Source of the DNA: Streptomyces sp. RKAG293
GTDB taxonomy: Bacteria; Actinomycetota; Actinomycetes; Streptomycetales; Streptomycetaceae
Length of the DNA stretch: 64,000 nt
NCBI RefSeq assembly: GCF_023701745.1
Contig: NZ_JAJOZB010000001.1
Location: 3,354,501 to 3,418,500, forward strand
Direction: 5' to 3'
Part shown: one piece after another, positions 56,876 through 64,000 of the stretch
How the letters are laid out: each line of letters begins with the position of its first letter
Position numbering within the stretch: the stretch's first letter is position 1
The notes under the pieces: generated by a model
Told to the model about the DNA's origin: nothing
What the model saw: the letters and a program-made list of their open reading frames with translations, nothing else
Database searches by the model: none
Translations under genes and position numbers: made by a program

Positions 56876-59085
56876 GAGAGGTACCTCCGGCCCAGCAGGA
56901 GCTTGTCGTCGCGGCCGGGAGTGAGCGCGGCGAGCACCGGGCCGCCGGCGGGCACGGAGGGTGCGCCGGACGACGGGGCGAAGGTGGTGACGGCGGACGC
57001 GGCCCGGACGACGGAGCCGTCGTCGGTGAACTTCGGCAGCTTCGTCTCGGGGGTCGGCAGCAGCGCCTTCTTGTTGTCGATCGAGCCGTTGGCCTGGATG
57101 CCGTACATCGCCTCGTAGATCTTGCGGATCGCGGGGCCCGAACCGCCGGAGCCGGTGCCGCCCTGCGAGATCGTCATGACGATCGCGTAGTCCTTGGTGT
57201 ACGTCGTCAGCCAGGACGTCGTCTGCTTGCCGTCGACCTCCGCGGTACCGGTCTTGGCGTGCAGCTGGATCTTGTCCTGCGGCCAGCCGGCGAAGCGCCA
57301 GGCGGCGGTACCGCTGGTGATGACGCCGGCGGTGGCCTGGTTGATGTACTTCAGGGTCTCGGCGCTGTCCGGCAGCTTGCCGGTGGCCTTGGGCGCGATG
57401 GGCTTGACCGTCTTGCCGTCGGCGCTGACGATCGCCTTCCCTATGGTCGGCTGGTAGAGCGTGCCGCCGTTGGCGAGGGCCGAGTAGATCCGCGCCATCT
57501 GGACCGGGGTGACGAGGGTGTCGCCCTGGCCGATCGCGAAGTTGACCGAGTCACCGGCGCGCATCACATTGCCGTCCACGCAGTTCTCACGGGCGATCTG
57601 CGTCGCGTAGTCCTGCTTGTTGGTCTTCCCCTCCCGGCACCAGTAGTCCACGTTGGCCTCGTAGTAGGCCTGCTTCCACTGGCGGTCGGGGACCCGGCCC
57701 TTGACCTCGCCCGGCAGGTCGATGCCGGTCTTGGCGCCCAGGCCGAACTGGTGGGCGGTCTTGTAGAAGAAGTCCTTGGGGTTCTTGGGCTTGGTGCCGC
57801 CGTCCGCGAGCCACTGGTTGTACGAGAGGCCGTAGAAGACGGTGTCGCAGGAGATCTCCAGCGCCTTGCCGAGGTTGATCGCGCCGAAGCTCTCGCCCTC
57901 GAAGTTCTTGAACAGGCGGCCGCCGATGGTCATCGACGAGGTGCAGGGGTAGGCGCCGTCGAGCGGGTATCCGGCGTTGACGGCAGCCGACGTGGAGATC
58001 ACCTTGAAGGTCGAGCCGGGCGCCGACAGGCCCTGGATGGCCCGGTTCAGCAGCGGGTAGTTCGAGTCCTTGCCGGTCAGCTGCTTGTAGCTGGCCGGGG
58101 AGATGCCGCCGACCCACGCGTTCGGGTCGTACGTCGGTGCGCTGGCCATCGCGATGACCTGGCCGGTGTGCACGTCCATGACGGTGACCGCGCCCGAGTC
58201 GGCCTTGTAGTTGGTGCCGGTGACGGTGTCGAAGGTCTTGCGGGCCTCCACCATCGCGTCGTTCAGCTCCTTCTCGGCGACGGCCTGGACGCGCGAGTCG
58301 ATGCTGGTCACCAGGTTGGCGCCGGGTTCCGCGGGCGTGTCGCCCGCCCGGCCGATCACCCGGCCGAGGTTGTCCACCTCGTAGCGGGTCACACCCGCCG
58401 TACCGCGCAGCGCCGCGTCGTACTGGCGCTCCAGGCCGGAGCGGCCGACCTGGTCCGAGCGCAGCAGCGGGGTGCCGTTCTTCTGCGAGGAGGTGATCTC
58501 GTCGTCCGTGACGGGCGAGAGGTAGCCGAGCACCTGCGCGGCGTTCGCCTTGCTCGGCGCCGGGTAGCGGCGGACGGCGGTCGGCTCCGCGGTCACCCCG
58601 GGGAAGTCCTCGCGGCGCTCCATGATCTGCAGCGCCTGCTGGGTGGTGGCCTTGTCGGTGATCGGGATCGGCTGGTACGGCGAACCGTTCCAGCAGGGCT
58701 GGGGGGTCTTGGCGTCGCAGAGCCGGACCTTGGCGATGACGTCGGCGGGCGGCATGGCCAGCACCGCGGCGAGCCGGGTGAGGACGGCCTTGCCGTCGTC
58801 CTTCTGCTTGAGCAGCTCGGTGCGGCTGGCGGAGACCACCAGCCGGGTCTCGTTGTCGGCGATGGGCACACCGCGCGCGTCCAGGATCGCCCCGCGGACC
58901 GCGGGGGTGACGACCTGCTGGATGTGGTTGCTGGCGGCCTTCTCGGTGTACTCGTCACCGTTGCGGATCTGCAGGTACCACAGCCGTCCGCCGAGGGTGA
59001 GCAGCAGCGAGAAGACCAGGATCTGCAGGATGACCAGGCGGATCGTGACGCGGGAGGTGCGGCCGGTCTCGGGAATGTTAGACAT
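56872..59085 (-). CDS. mrdA: penicillin-binding protein 2 (transpeptidase)
   Basis: Predicted 737 aa. A short N-terminus and one transmembrane helix (near 15-40) anchor it. The dimerisation (PBP_dimer) domain lies at about 55-300 and the transpeptidase domain at 320-690, with catalytic GSTFK (near 358), SCD (near 412, the SxN-type motif) and HAKTGTAEV (KTG near 611). The C-terminal 60 residues are Ala/Pro-rich. It cross-links peptidoglycan together with RodA in the Mre complex. rodA starts inside its last codons. Confidence 0.95.
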   Translation of the reverse strand: MSNIPETGRTSRVTIRLVILQILVFSLLLTLGGRLWYLQIRNGDEYTEKAASNHIQQVVTPAVRGAILDARGVPIADNETRLVVSASRTELLKQKDDGKAVLTRLAAVLAMPPADVIAKVRLCDAKTPQPCWNGSPYQPIPITDKATTQQALQIMERREDFPGVTAEPTAVRRYPAPSKANAAQVLGYLSPVTDDEITSSQKNGTPLLRSDQVGRSGLERQYDAALRGTAGVTRYEVDNLGRVIGRAGDTPAEPGANLVTSIDSRVQAVAEKELNDAMVEARKTFDTVTGTNYKADSGAVTVMDVHTGQVIAMASAPTYDPNAWVGGISPASYKQLTGKDSNYPLLNRAIQGLSAPGSTFKVISTSAAVNAGYPLDGAYPCTSSMTIGGRLFKNFEGESFGAINLGKALEISCDTVFYGLSYNQWLADGGTKPKNPKDFFYKTAHQFGLGAKTGIDLPGEVKGRVPDRQWKQAYYEANVDYWCREGKTNKQDYATQIARENCVDGNVMRAGDSVNFAIGQGDTLVTPVQMARIYSALANGGTLYQPTIGKAIVSADGKTVKPIAPKATGKLPDSAETLKYINQATAGVITSGTAAWRFAGWPQDKIQLHAKTGTAEVDGKQTTSWLTTYTKDYAIVMTISQGGTGSGGSGPAIRKIYEAMYGIQANGSIDNKKALLPTPETKLPKFTDDGSVVRAASAVTTFAPSSGAPSVPAGGPVLAALTPGRDDKLLLGRRYLS

Positions 59086-59160
59086 CGGCGCGCTGCGCCT
59101 TCCTCGCGGGATTCGTGGCGGTGGGGTGCCCCATGCCGGAGGCCAGGGGAGGGTGGGCGC

Positions 59161-59790
59161 TCACAGTCGGCGGCCTCCCTTGGCGATGGAGCCGACCCGG
59201 CTGCCGCGGCCGACCCGGCCGAGCAGTCCGGCGCGCTGGCTGCCGATGCGGCTGCCGTAGCCGCCGGCCGCGTCCTCGGCGAGCGGATCGTTGTCGAAGC
59301 GTCTGGCCAGTGCCATCACCAGCGGGACGATGAACGGGGCGAGCAGCAGGTCGTAGACGGCCGCGGTGAACAGCAGCTTGGCGAGGCCCACGTGGGCCCC
59401 GGCGGTGTCGCCGACGAGGGCGCCGACGCCCGCGTAGAGCAGGGTGCCGCCGATCGCCGCCGCGACGACGACGAGCATCGGCATGGCGGCGGTCCGCAGC
59501 TGCCCGGTCTCCGGCTTGGCGAGGCCCGCCAGATAGCCGATGACGCACAGCACGAGTGCGTACCGGCCCACGGCGTGGTCGGCGGGCGGTGCGAGGTCGG
59601 CGAGCATGCCGGCGCCGAAGCCGACCAGCGAGCCGCCGACGTGGCCGTAGGTCAGCGCGAGGCCGAGCACGGTGAGCAGCAGCAGGTCGGGTACCGCGCC
59701 GGGCAGGTGCAGCCGGGCCAGCACGCTGACCTGGACGACCATCGCGACGACGACCAGGACGGTGGAGAGCAGGATCCGGTTGAGTCGCAT
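59161..59790 (-). CDS. mreD: rod shape-determining protein MreD
   Basis: Predicted 209 aa with about 5 helices and a basic C-terminus of 45 residues (SRIGSQRAGLLGRVGRG). It links MreC to the elongation machinery. The ATG is 2 bases after the mreC stop, with GGAGC in the mreC end as Shine-Dalgarno. The family is weakly conserved, so the call rests on size, hydrophobicity and position. Confidence 0.9.
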   Translation of the reverse strand: MRLNRILLSTVLVVVAMVVQVSVLARLHLPGAVPDLLLLTVLGLALTYGHVGGSLVGFGAGMLADLAPPADHAVGRYALVLCVIGYLAGLAKPETGQLRTAAMPMLVVVAAAIGGTLLYAGVGALVGDTAGAHVGLAKLLFTAAVYDLLLAPFIVPLVMALARRFDNDPLAEDAAGGYGSRIGSQRAGLLGRVGRGSRVGSIAKGGRRL

Positions 59791-59792
59791 GG

Positions 59793-60740
59793 TCAGCTCC
59801 TGGTGGTGGGCGCACCGGAAGGGGTGGCGCCCGGCTTCCGCGCCGGCGGGGCGACCTTGGCCGCGGTGGGCGACGGCGTGGGCTTGGGCGGCAGCACGCT
59901 GTCGCGCGGGTCCGTGCGCGGACCCTCGACGACGACGCCGACGATGTCGAGCCGGGAGAAGCCGACGTACGGCTCGACCTGGACCGTACGGGTCAGGCTG
60001 CCCGCGGACGGGTCGATCGCGACGACCCTGCCGACCGGGACGCCGGGTACGAACGGCTTGCCGGCCTGCGAGCCGAAGGTGACCAGCCGGTCGCCCTTGC
60101 TCACCTTGGCCTTGCCGTTGAGCAGCTGGACGCGCATCGGCCGGTCGCCCTGGCCGGTCGCGAAGCCCAGTTCCATCGAGCCCTCCATCCGGGTCCCGAC
60201 GGTGAAGTCCGGGTCGTTGGCGAGCAGCACGGTGGAGGTGGAGGGTCCGACGGTGGTGACCCGTCCGACCAGGCCGTCGCCGTTGATGACGGTCTGATCG
60301 CGGAGGACTCCGTCAGCGCTTCCGGCGTCGATGGTGACCGTCCAGGAGAATCCCTGGGCGGCTCCTATGGCGATGATCTGAGCGCCCTTGATCGCGTACT
60401 GGCCGGCTCCCGCGGTCTTCAGGAGCTGGTCCAGTTCACGGGCCTTGTTGCGGGTGATGTCCTTGCTGCCGAGCTGCTGCTTGAGCTCCGCGTTCTCGCG
60501 TTCCAGGCGGCTGATCGTGCTGTGCCGTCCCCCGGAGTCGCGCACCGCGGAGATCGCGTTGCCGACCGGGTCGACGGCGGACGCCACACCCTTTTCGACA
60601 GGTCCGAAGGCCGAGGCCGCCGCCTGTCGGGGGCCGTCCATCGGTGACTGTTCGCCTCCGCGGATGTCCACGGTGATCAGTGCGAACGCGATCGCGATCA
60701 ACAGCACCAGCAGAAGCCGGCTCTCTCGTGTGTCCCTCAC
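59793..60740 (-). CDS. mreC: rod shape-determining protein MreC
   Basis: Predicted 315 aa. One transmembrane helix (about 10-26), a coiled coil (about 70-105, ERENAELKQQLGS), the beta-barrel MreC core (about 110-270; GSADGVLRDQTVINGDGLVG) and a Pro-rich outer tail. MreC is the periplasmic-side scaffold of the Mre complex. GTG start. It follows mreB by 128 bases and precedes mreD directly. Confidence 0.95.
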   Translation of the reverse strand: MRDTRESRLLLVLLIAIAFALITVDIRGGEQSPMDGPRQAAASAFGPVEKGVASAVDPVGNAISAVRDSGGRHSTISRLERENAELKQQLGSKDITRNKARELDQLLKTAGAGQYAIKGAQIIAIGAAQGFSWTVTIDAGSADGVLRDQTVINGDGLVGRVTTVGPSTSTVLLANDPDFTVGTRMEGSMELGFATGQGDRPMRVQLLNGKAKVSKGDRLVTFGSQAGKPFVPGVPVGRVVAIDPSAGSLTRTVQVEPYVGFSRLDIVGVVVEGPRTDPRDSVLPPKPTPSPTAAKVAPPARKPGATPSGAPTTRS

Positions 60741-60868
60741 GGGCGCCAGTCCGTGCCTTCCTCGAACGGACCGGTCGGCTGCGGTCCCCGGCCGGTCGAA
60801 GTGTGTGACGCAGTGAGAACGATCCCGCGGGCCGGCGGGCAGTCACCCGCACGCAGGACCGTGCGAAC

Positions 60869-61906
60869 TCATCTGCGCGGCTGGGCGTCCAGAACCTGCT
60901 GCAACGCCTCGAACTCCTCGACGCACTTGCCGGCGCCGAGCGCCACGCAGTCCAGCGGGGATTCCGCGATGTGGATGGGCATTCCGGTCTCGTGCCGCAG
61001 TCGCTCGTCCAGCCCGCGGAGCATCGCTCCCCCGCCGGCCAGCACGATGCCACGGTCCATGATGTCGCCGGAGAGCTCGGGCGGGCACTTGTCGAGCGTC
61101 GTCTTGACCGCGTCGACGATCGCGTTGACCGGCTCCTCGATGGCCTTGCGGACCTCGGCGGCCGAGATCACCACCGTCTTGGGCAGGCCGCTGACCAGGT
61201 CCCGGCCACGGATCTCGGTGTGCTCGTCCTTCTCCAGCTTCGGGTCGAAGGCCGACCCGATGGTGAGCTTGATCTGCTCCGCGCTGCGTTCGCCGAGCAG
61301 GAGGCTGTACTCCTTCTTGATGTGCTGGATGATCGAGCTGTCCAGCTCGTCGCCGGCGACCCTGATGGACTGCGCGGTGACGATGCCGCCGAGGGAGATC
61401 ACGGCGACCTCGGTGGTGCCGCCGCCGATGTCGACCACCATGTTGCCGGTGGCCTCGTGGACCGGGAGCCCGGCGCCGATCGCGGCGGCCATCGGCTCCT
61501 CGATGATGTGCACCTGGCGGGCACCGGCCTGGGTGGTGGCCTCGATGACGGCGCGTCGCTCGACCCCGGTGATACCGGAGGGCACGCAGACGACGACGCG
61601 GGGCCGGGCCAGATAACGACGCTTGTGGATCTTGAGAATGAAGTAGCGCAGCATCCGCTCGGTGATCTCGAAGTCGGCGATGACGCCGTCCTTCAGCGGG
61701 CGGACCGCGACGATGTTTCCCGGGGTGCGGCCGATCATCTTCTTGGCCTCGGCGCCGACCGCCAGAATGCCGCCGGTGTTCGTGTTGATGGCGACGACCG
61801 AGGGCTCGTTGAGGACGATCCCGCGACCCCTGACGTACACCAGCGTGTTGGCAGTCCCGAGGTCGACAGCCATGTCACGGCCGATGAACGACATGTTGTT
61901 CGCCAT
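60869..61906 (-). CDS. mreB: actin-like protein MreB
   Basis: Predicted 345 aa from ATG 61906 ([15 protein letters not shown]). Actin-fold motifs are [25 protein letters not shown], and [15 protein letters not shown]. It forms ATP-dependent filaments under the membrane; in Streptomyces it is mainly needed for spore wall rather than vegetative tip growth. Other in-frame ATGs, 61948 and 61894 ([10 protein letters not shown]), are also possible starts. It is first in the mre operon, 255 bases after ndk. Confidence 0.96.
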   Translation of the reverse strand: MANNMSFIGRDMAVDLGTANTLVYVRGRGIVLNEPSVVAINTNTGGILAVGAEAKKMIGRTPGNIVAVRPLKDGVIADFEITERMLRYFILKIHKRRYLARPRVVVCVPSGITGVERRAVIEATTQAGARQVHIIEEPMAAAIGAGLPVHEATGNMVVDIGGGTTEVAVISLGGIVTAQSIRVAGDELDSSIIQHIKKEYSLLLGERSAEQIKLTIGSAFDPKLEKDEHTEIRGRDLVSGLPKTVVISAAEVRKAIEEPVNAIVDAVKTTLDKCPPELSGDIMDRGIVLAGGGAMLRGLDERLRHETGMPIHIAESPLDCVALGAGKCVEEFEALQQVLDAQPRR

Positions 61907-62076
61907 GTGGATACGTCTGGCCTTCCCGAGCTTGAGCGGAGATTCCATCGTAGTCGCGCCCCACGGGGCACGGGGTCCGGGGTTCCGACGTCATTGTCAT
62001 CAGAACACACAGCGTCCGCTGGTAATGGTGACGACGTGTCGGAGAGATTGGTTCCCGATAAAGCGTTGCATATGCC

Positions 62077-62106
62077 AGAGGCGACCGGATTTCTCCGGTC
62101 GCCTCT
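62077..62106 (-). terminator. ndk terminator
   Basis: A 13-bp perfect stem (AGAGGCGACCGGA / TCCGGTCGCCTCT, 4-base loop) lies about 100 bases past the ndk stop. It separates ndk from mreB, whose promoters must lie in 61949-62076. Confidence 0.85.
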
Positions 62107-62204
62107 GAGCTGATTGGACGTCAGTCGGCGAGCCTGCACCGCAGGTCAGAGGGGGTACGGCCGGTCGGCACATACACCCGGAAGCGGGACGGCGGGCCGA
62201 TTGT

Positions 62205-62618
62205 TCAGACCAGGCCCGGGAAGAAGAGCTTGATCTCACGCTCGGCGGACTCCGGGGAGTCCGAGGCGTGGATGAGGTTCTCGCGCACGATGCTGCCGAA
62301 ATCCCCGCGAATGGATCCGGGGGCGGCGGCGATCGGGTCGGTGGGGCCGGCCAGCGCCCGTACGCCCTCGACGACGCGCTCGCCCTCGACGACCAGCGCG
62401 ACGGACGGGCCCGAGGCCATGAACTCCATCAGCGGCTCGTAGAACGGGCGGCCGACGTGCTCGGCGTAGTGCTGCTCCAGGGTGCCGAGATCGAGCGTGC
62501 GCAGTTCGAGGGCGCCGATCGTCCAGCCTGCCTTGCGCTCGATCCGGCCGATGATCTCGCCGATCAGGCCGCGGCGGACGGCGTCCGGCTTGAGAAGGAC
62601 AAGGGTGCGCTGGCTCAC
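62205..62618 (-). CDS. ndk: nucleoside diphosphate kinase
   Basis: Predicted 137 aa. Ndk exchanges phosphate between NTPs and NDPs through a phospho-His. The active His is in ENLIHASDSPESAEREI (near 118) and the start is TLVLLKPDAVRRGLIGEIIG. Family length is typical. GTG start with AGGAG 8 bases upstream; frames extending further upstream are not coding. It lies between the DUF4233 gene and mreB. Confidence 0.97.
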   Translation of the reverse strand: MSQRTLVLLKPDAVRRGLIGEIIGRIERKAGWTIGALELRTLDLGTLEQHYAEHVGRPFYEPLMEFMASGPSVALVVEGERVVEGVRALAGPTDPIAAAPGSIRGDFGSIVRENLIHASDSPESAEREIKLFFPGLV

Positions 62619-62668
62619 GGTACGGCTCCTACTGACGGTGACGGGTATGACGACATTACAAGGCGTGG

Positions 62669-63004
62669 TCAGGCCACCTGCGCCGAGTGCCTCGCCTTGG
62701 CCTCGTCGATCTTCCGGCCGAAGTGGATGGAGGCCCACCACAGGGCCGCGAAGACCACGCCCAGGAAGTACATCGTCCCGACCCAGTAGCCGCTCACGAC
62801 CAGGGCGATCTGCAGCGCCCAGCCGATCGTGAGGGCGCCGGGGCGGGACAGCATGCCGCACAGCAGCACGCACAGCAGCATCCCCGCACCGCACACCGCC
62901 CACACGGTGCCGGCCGTCAGGTCGTCCTGCTTCATCGCGACGAGACCGGCGAAACCGATCACGAAGAACTCACCGATCAGGGTGCTCGCGCACAGGGTCC
63001 GCAT
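62669..63004 (-). CDS. DUF4233 membrane protein
   Basis: Predicted 111 aa with about 4 hydrophobic helices (LIGEFFVIGFAGLVAM, WAVCGAGMLLCVLLC, LQIALVVSGYWVGTMYFLGV). DUF4233 proteins are encoded next to folC throughout actinobacteria. Function unknown. It starts 9 bases after the folC stop, so the two are co-transcribed, and ndk follows 50 bases later. Confidence 0.88.
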   Translation of the reverse strand: MRTLCASTLIGEFFVIGFAGLVAMKQDDLTAGTVWAVCGAGMLLCVLLCGMLSRPGALTIGWALQIALVVSGYWVGTMYFLGVVFAALWWASIHFGRKIDEAKARHSAQVA

Positions 63005-63013
63005 CGTGCCGCC

Positions 63014-64000
63014 TCACTTCCGGCCCAGCAGCAGCCGGGCCTCTCCCACGGTGAACACCGATCCGGTGACCAGCACGCCCGCCCCCGAGTACGCGCCCTC
63101 GTCCTCGGCGAGGGTGATCGCGGCCTCGATGGCGTCGTCCAGCCGCGCCTCGACCTGCACCCGGTCGTCGCCGAAGACCTCGACGGCCAGCGCCGCCAGC
63201 GCGTCCACGTCCATCGCCCGGCTGGTCGAGTTCCGGGTCACCACGACCTCGGAGAACACCGGCTCGAACGCCTCCAGCAGCCCGCGGACGTCCTTCTCCG
63301 CACTCGGACCGACGACGCCCACCAGATGGGTGAAGTCGAAGACCTCACTGACCGCGGCCGCCGCCGCCCGTGCGCCGGCCGGGTTGTGCGCGGCGTCCAG
63401 GACGACGGTGGGGCTGCGCCGGATGATCTCCAGGCGGCCCGGCGACGTGACGGACGCGAAGGCACCGCGGATGGTGTCGATGTCCAGCGAGCCGACCCGG
63501 GTGGTGCCGATGCCGAAGAACGCCTCGACGGCCGCCAGCGCGACCGCGGCGTTCTGCGCCTGGTGCTCGCCGTGCAGCGGCAGGAAGATCTGCTCGTACT
63601 CGCCACCGAGCCCGCGCAGCGTCAGCAGCTGGCCGCCGACCGCGATCTCACGGTGCACGACCCCGAACTCCATGCCCTCGCGGGCCACCGTCGCGTCGAC
63701 CTCGACGGCGTGCTTGAGCAGCACGGTCGCGGCGTCGACGGGCTGCTGGGACAGCACGACGGTCGCGTCCTTCTTGATGATCCCGGACTTCTCCACGGCG
63801 ATCTCGCCGGGCGTCGTGCCCAGCCGGTCGGTGTGGTCGAGCGCGATCGGAGTGACGACGGCGACCGAGCCGTCGATCACGTTGGTGGCGTCCCAGCTGC
63901 CGCCCATGCCGACCTCGACGACCGCGACATCGACGGGGGCATCGGCGAAGGCCGCGTAGGCCATCGCGGTGAGCACCTCGAAGAACGACAGCCGGTGCGG
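63014..64000 (-). CDS. folC: folylpolyglutamate/dihydrofolate synthase (5' end beyond window)
   Basis: C-terminal 328 residues; the 5' end is beyond 64000. FolC adds glutamates to folate (and makes dihydrofolate from dihydropteroate). Mur-ligase motifs are present: HRLSFFEVLTAMAYAAFAD, VVEVGMGGSWDATNVI, LDHTDRLG, LHGEHQAQNAAVA and VLDAAHNPAGA. The nucleotide P-loop lies outside the window. It is followed by DUF4233 and ndk. Confidence 0.96.
   Translation of the reverse strand, partial: PHRLSFFEVLTAMAYAAFADAPVDVAVVEVGMGGSWDATNVIDGSVAVVTPIALDHTDRLGTTPGEIAVEKSGIIKKDATVVLSQQPVDAATVLLKHAVEVDATVAREGMEFGVVHREIAVGGQLLTLRGLGGEYEQIFLPLHGEHQAQNAAVALAAVEAFFGIGTTRVGSLDIDTIRGAFASVTSPGRLEIIRRSPTVVLDAAHNPAGARAAAAAVSEVFDFTHLVGVVGPSAEKDVRGLLEAFEPVFSEVVVTRNSTSRAMDVDALAALAVEVFGDDRVQVEARLDDAIEAAITLAEDEGAYSGAGVLVTGSVFTVGEARLLLGRK

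Overview
The window is chromosomal DNA of very high G+C with third-position GC bias, GTG starts, and gene families and order typical of Streptomyces. The order leuS - DegV - comEA - comEC, rsfS - LCP - nadD, proA/proB, obg - rpmA - rplU - rne, and rodA - mrdA - mreDCB - ndk - folC matches, from memory, the S. coelicolor core region around SCO2571-SCO2614. It is a core-chromosome segment with a few lineage-specific inserts. No integrase, transposase, CRISPR array or phage gene was seen.

Layout. 1-2036: end of an unknown gene, then an ArsR-type regulator with an MFS exporter. 2080-6631: comEA-comEC DNA-uptake pair and a DegV protein. 6713-10603: a small membrane protein and leuS, which has a leader-peptide attenuator. 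10646-13768: a secreted S53 protease and a heme-type membrane protein. 13772-20065: two identical tRNA-Ala(GGC) genes bracket about 6.2 kb of accessory genes (GT-C glycosyltransferase, MarR/old-yellow-enzyme pair, DHA2 exporter/XRE pair, MarR remnant). 20160-23920: a compact operon of a 50-aa membrane protein, nadD, an LCP protein, rsfS and a phosphoglycerate-mutase-like protein. 24057-26854: an M48 protease and two membrane proteins that share an N-terminal motif. 26950-30168: proA, a conserved hypothetical and proB. 30355-36694: galE, a 1189-aa GT2/TagF-like fusion and a GT2 enzyme, all pointing to a cell-wall glycopolymer. 36805-44221: obg, rpmA, rplU, rne and a DUF2344 protein. 44503-52025: an insert holding an extended Tat-exported phospholipase C, a membrane protein with internal RYVLTP repeats, an APC permease and a divergent ROK regulator; it separates the DUF2344 gene from its usual radical-SAM partner (52049-53974). 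54075-55595: a CYTH-CHAD protein. 55679-61906: the mre cluster (rodA, mrdA, mreD, mreC, mreB). 62205-64000: ndk, a DUF4233 protein and the start-truncated folC.

How it works together. Wall growth and sporulation is the main theme: MreBCD, PBP2 and RodA build peptidoglycan; GalE, the GT2/TagF fusion and the second GT2 probably make an anionic wall polymer; the LCP protein is a candidate to attach it. The other core genes serve translation (leuS, rplU, rpmA, obg, rsfS, tRNA-Ala), RNA decay (rne), NAD (nadD), proline (proA, proB) and folate (folC). Positions, motifs and hairpins were read by eye. Family names come from recognised motifs, and no database search was run.
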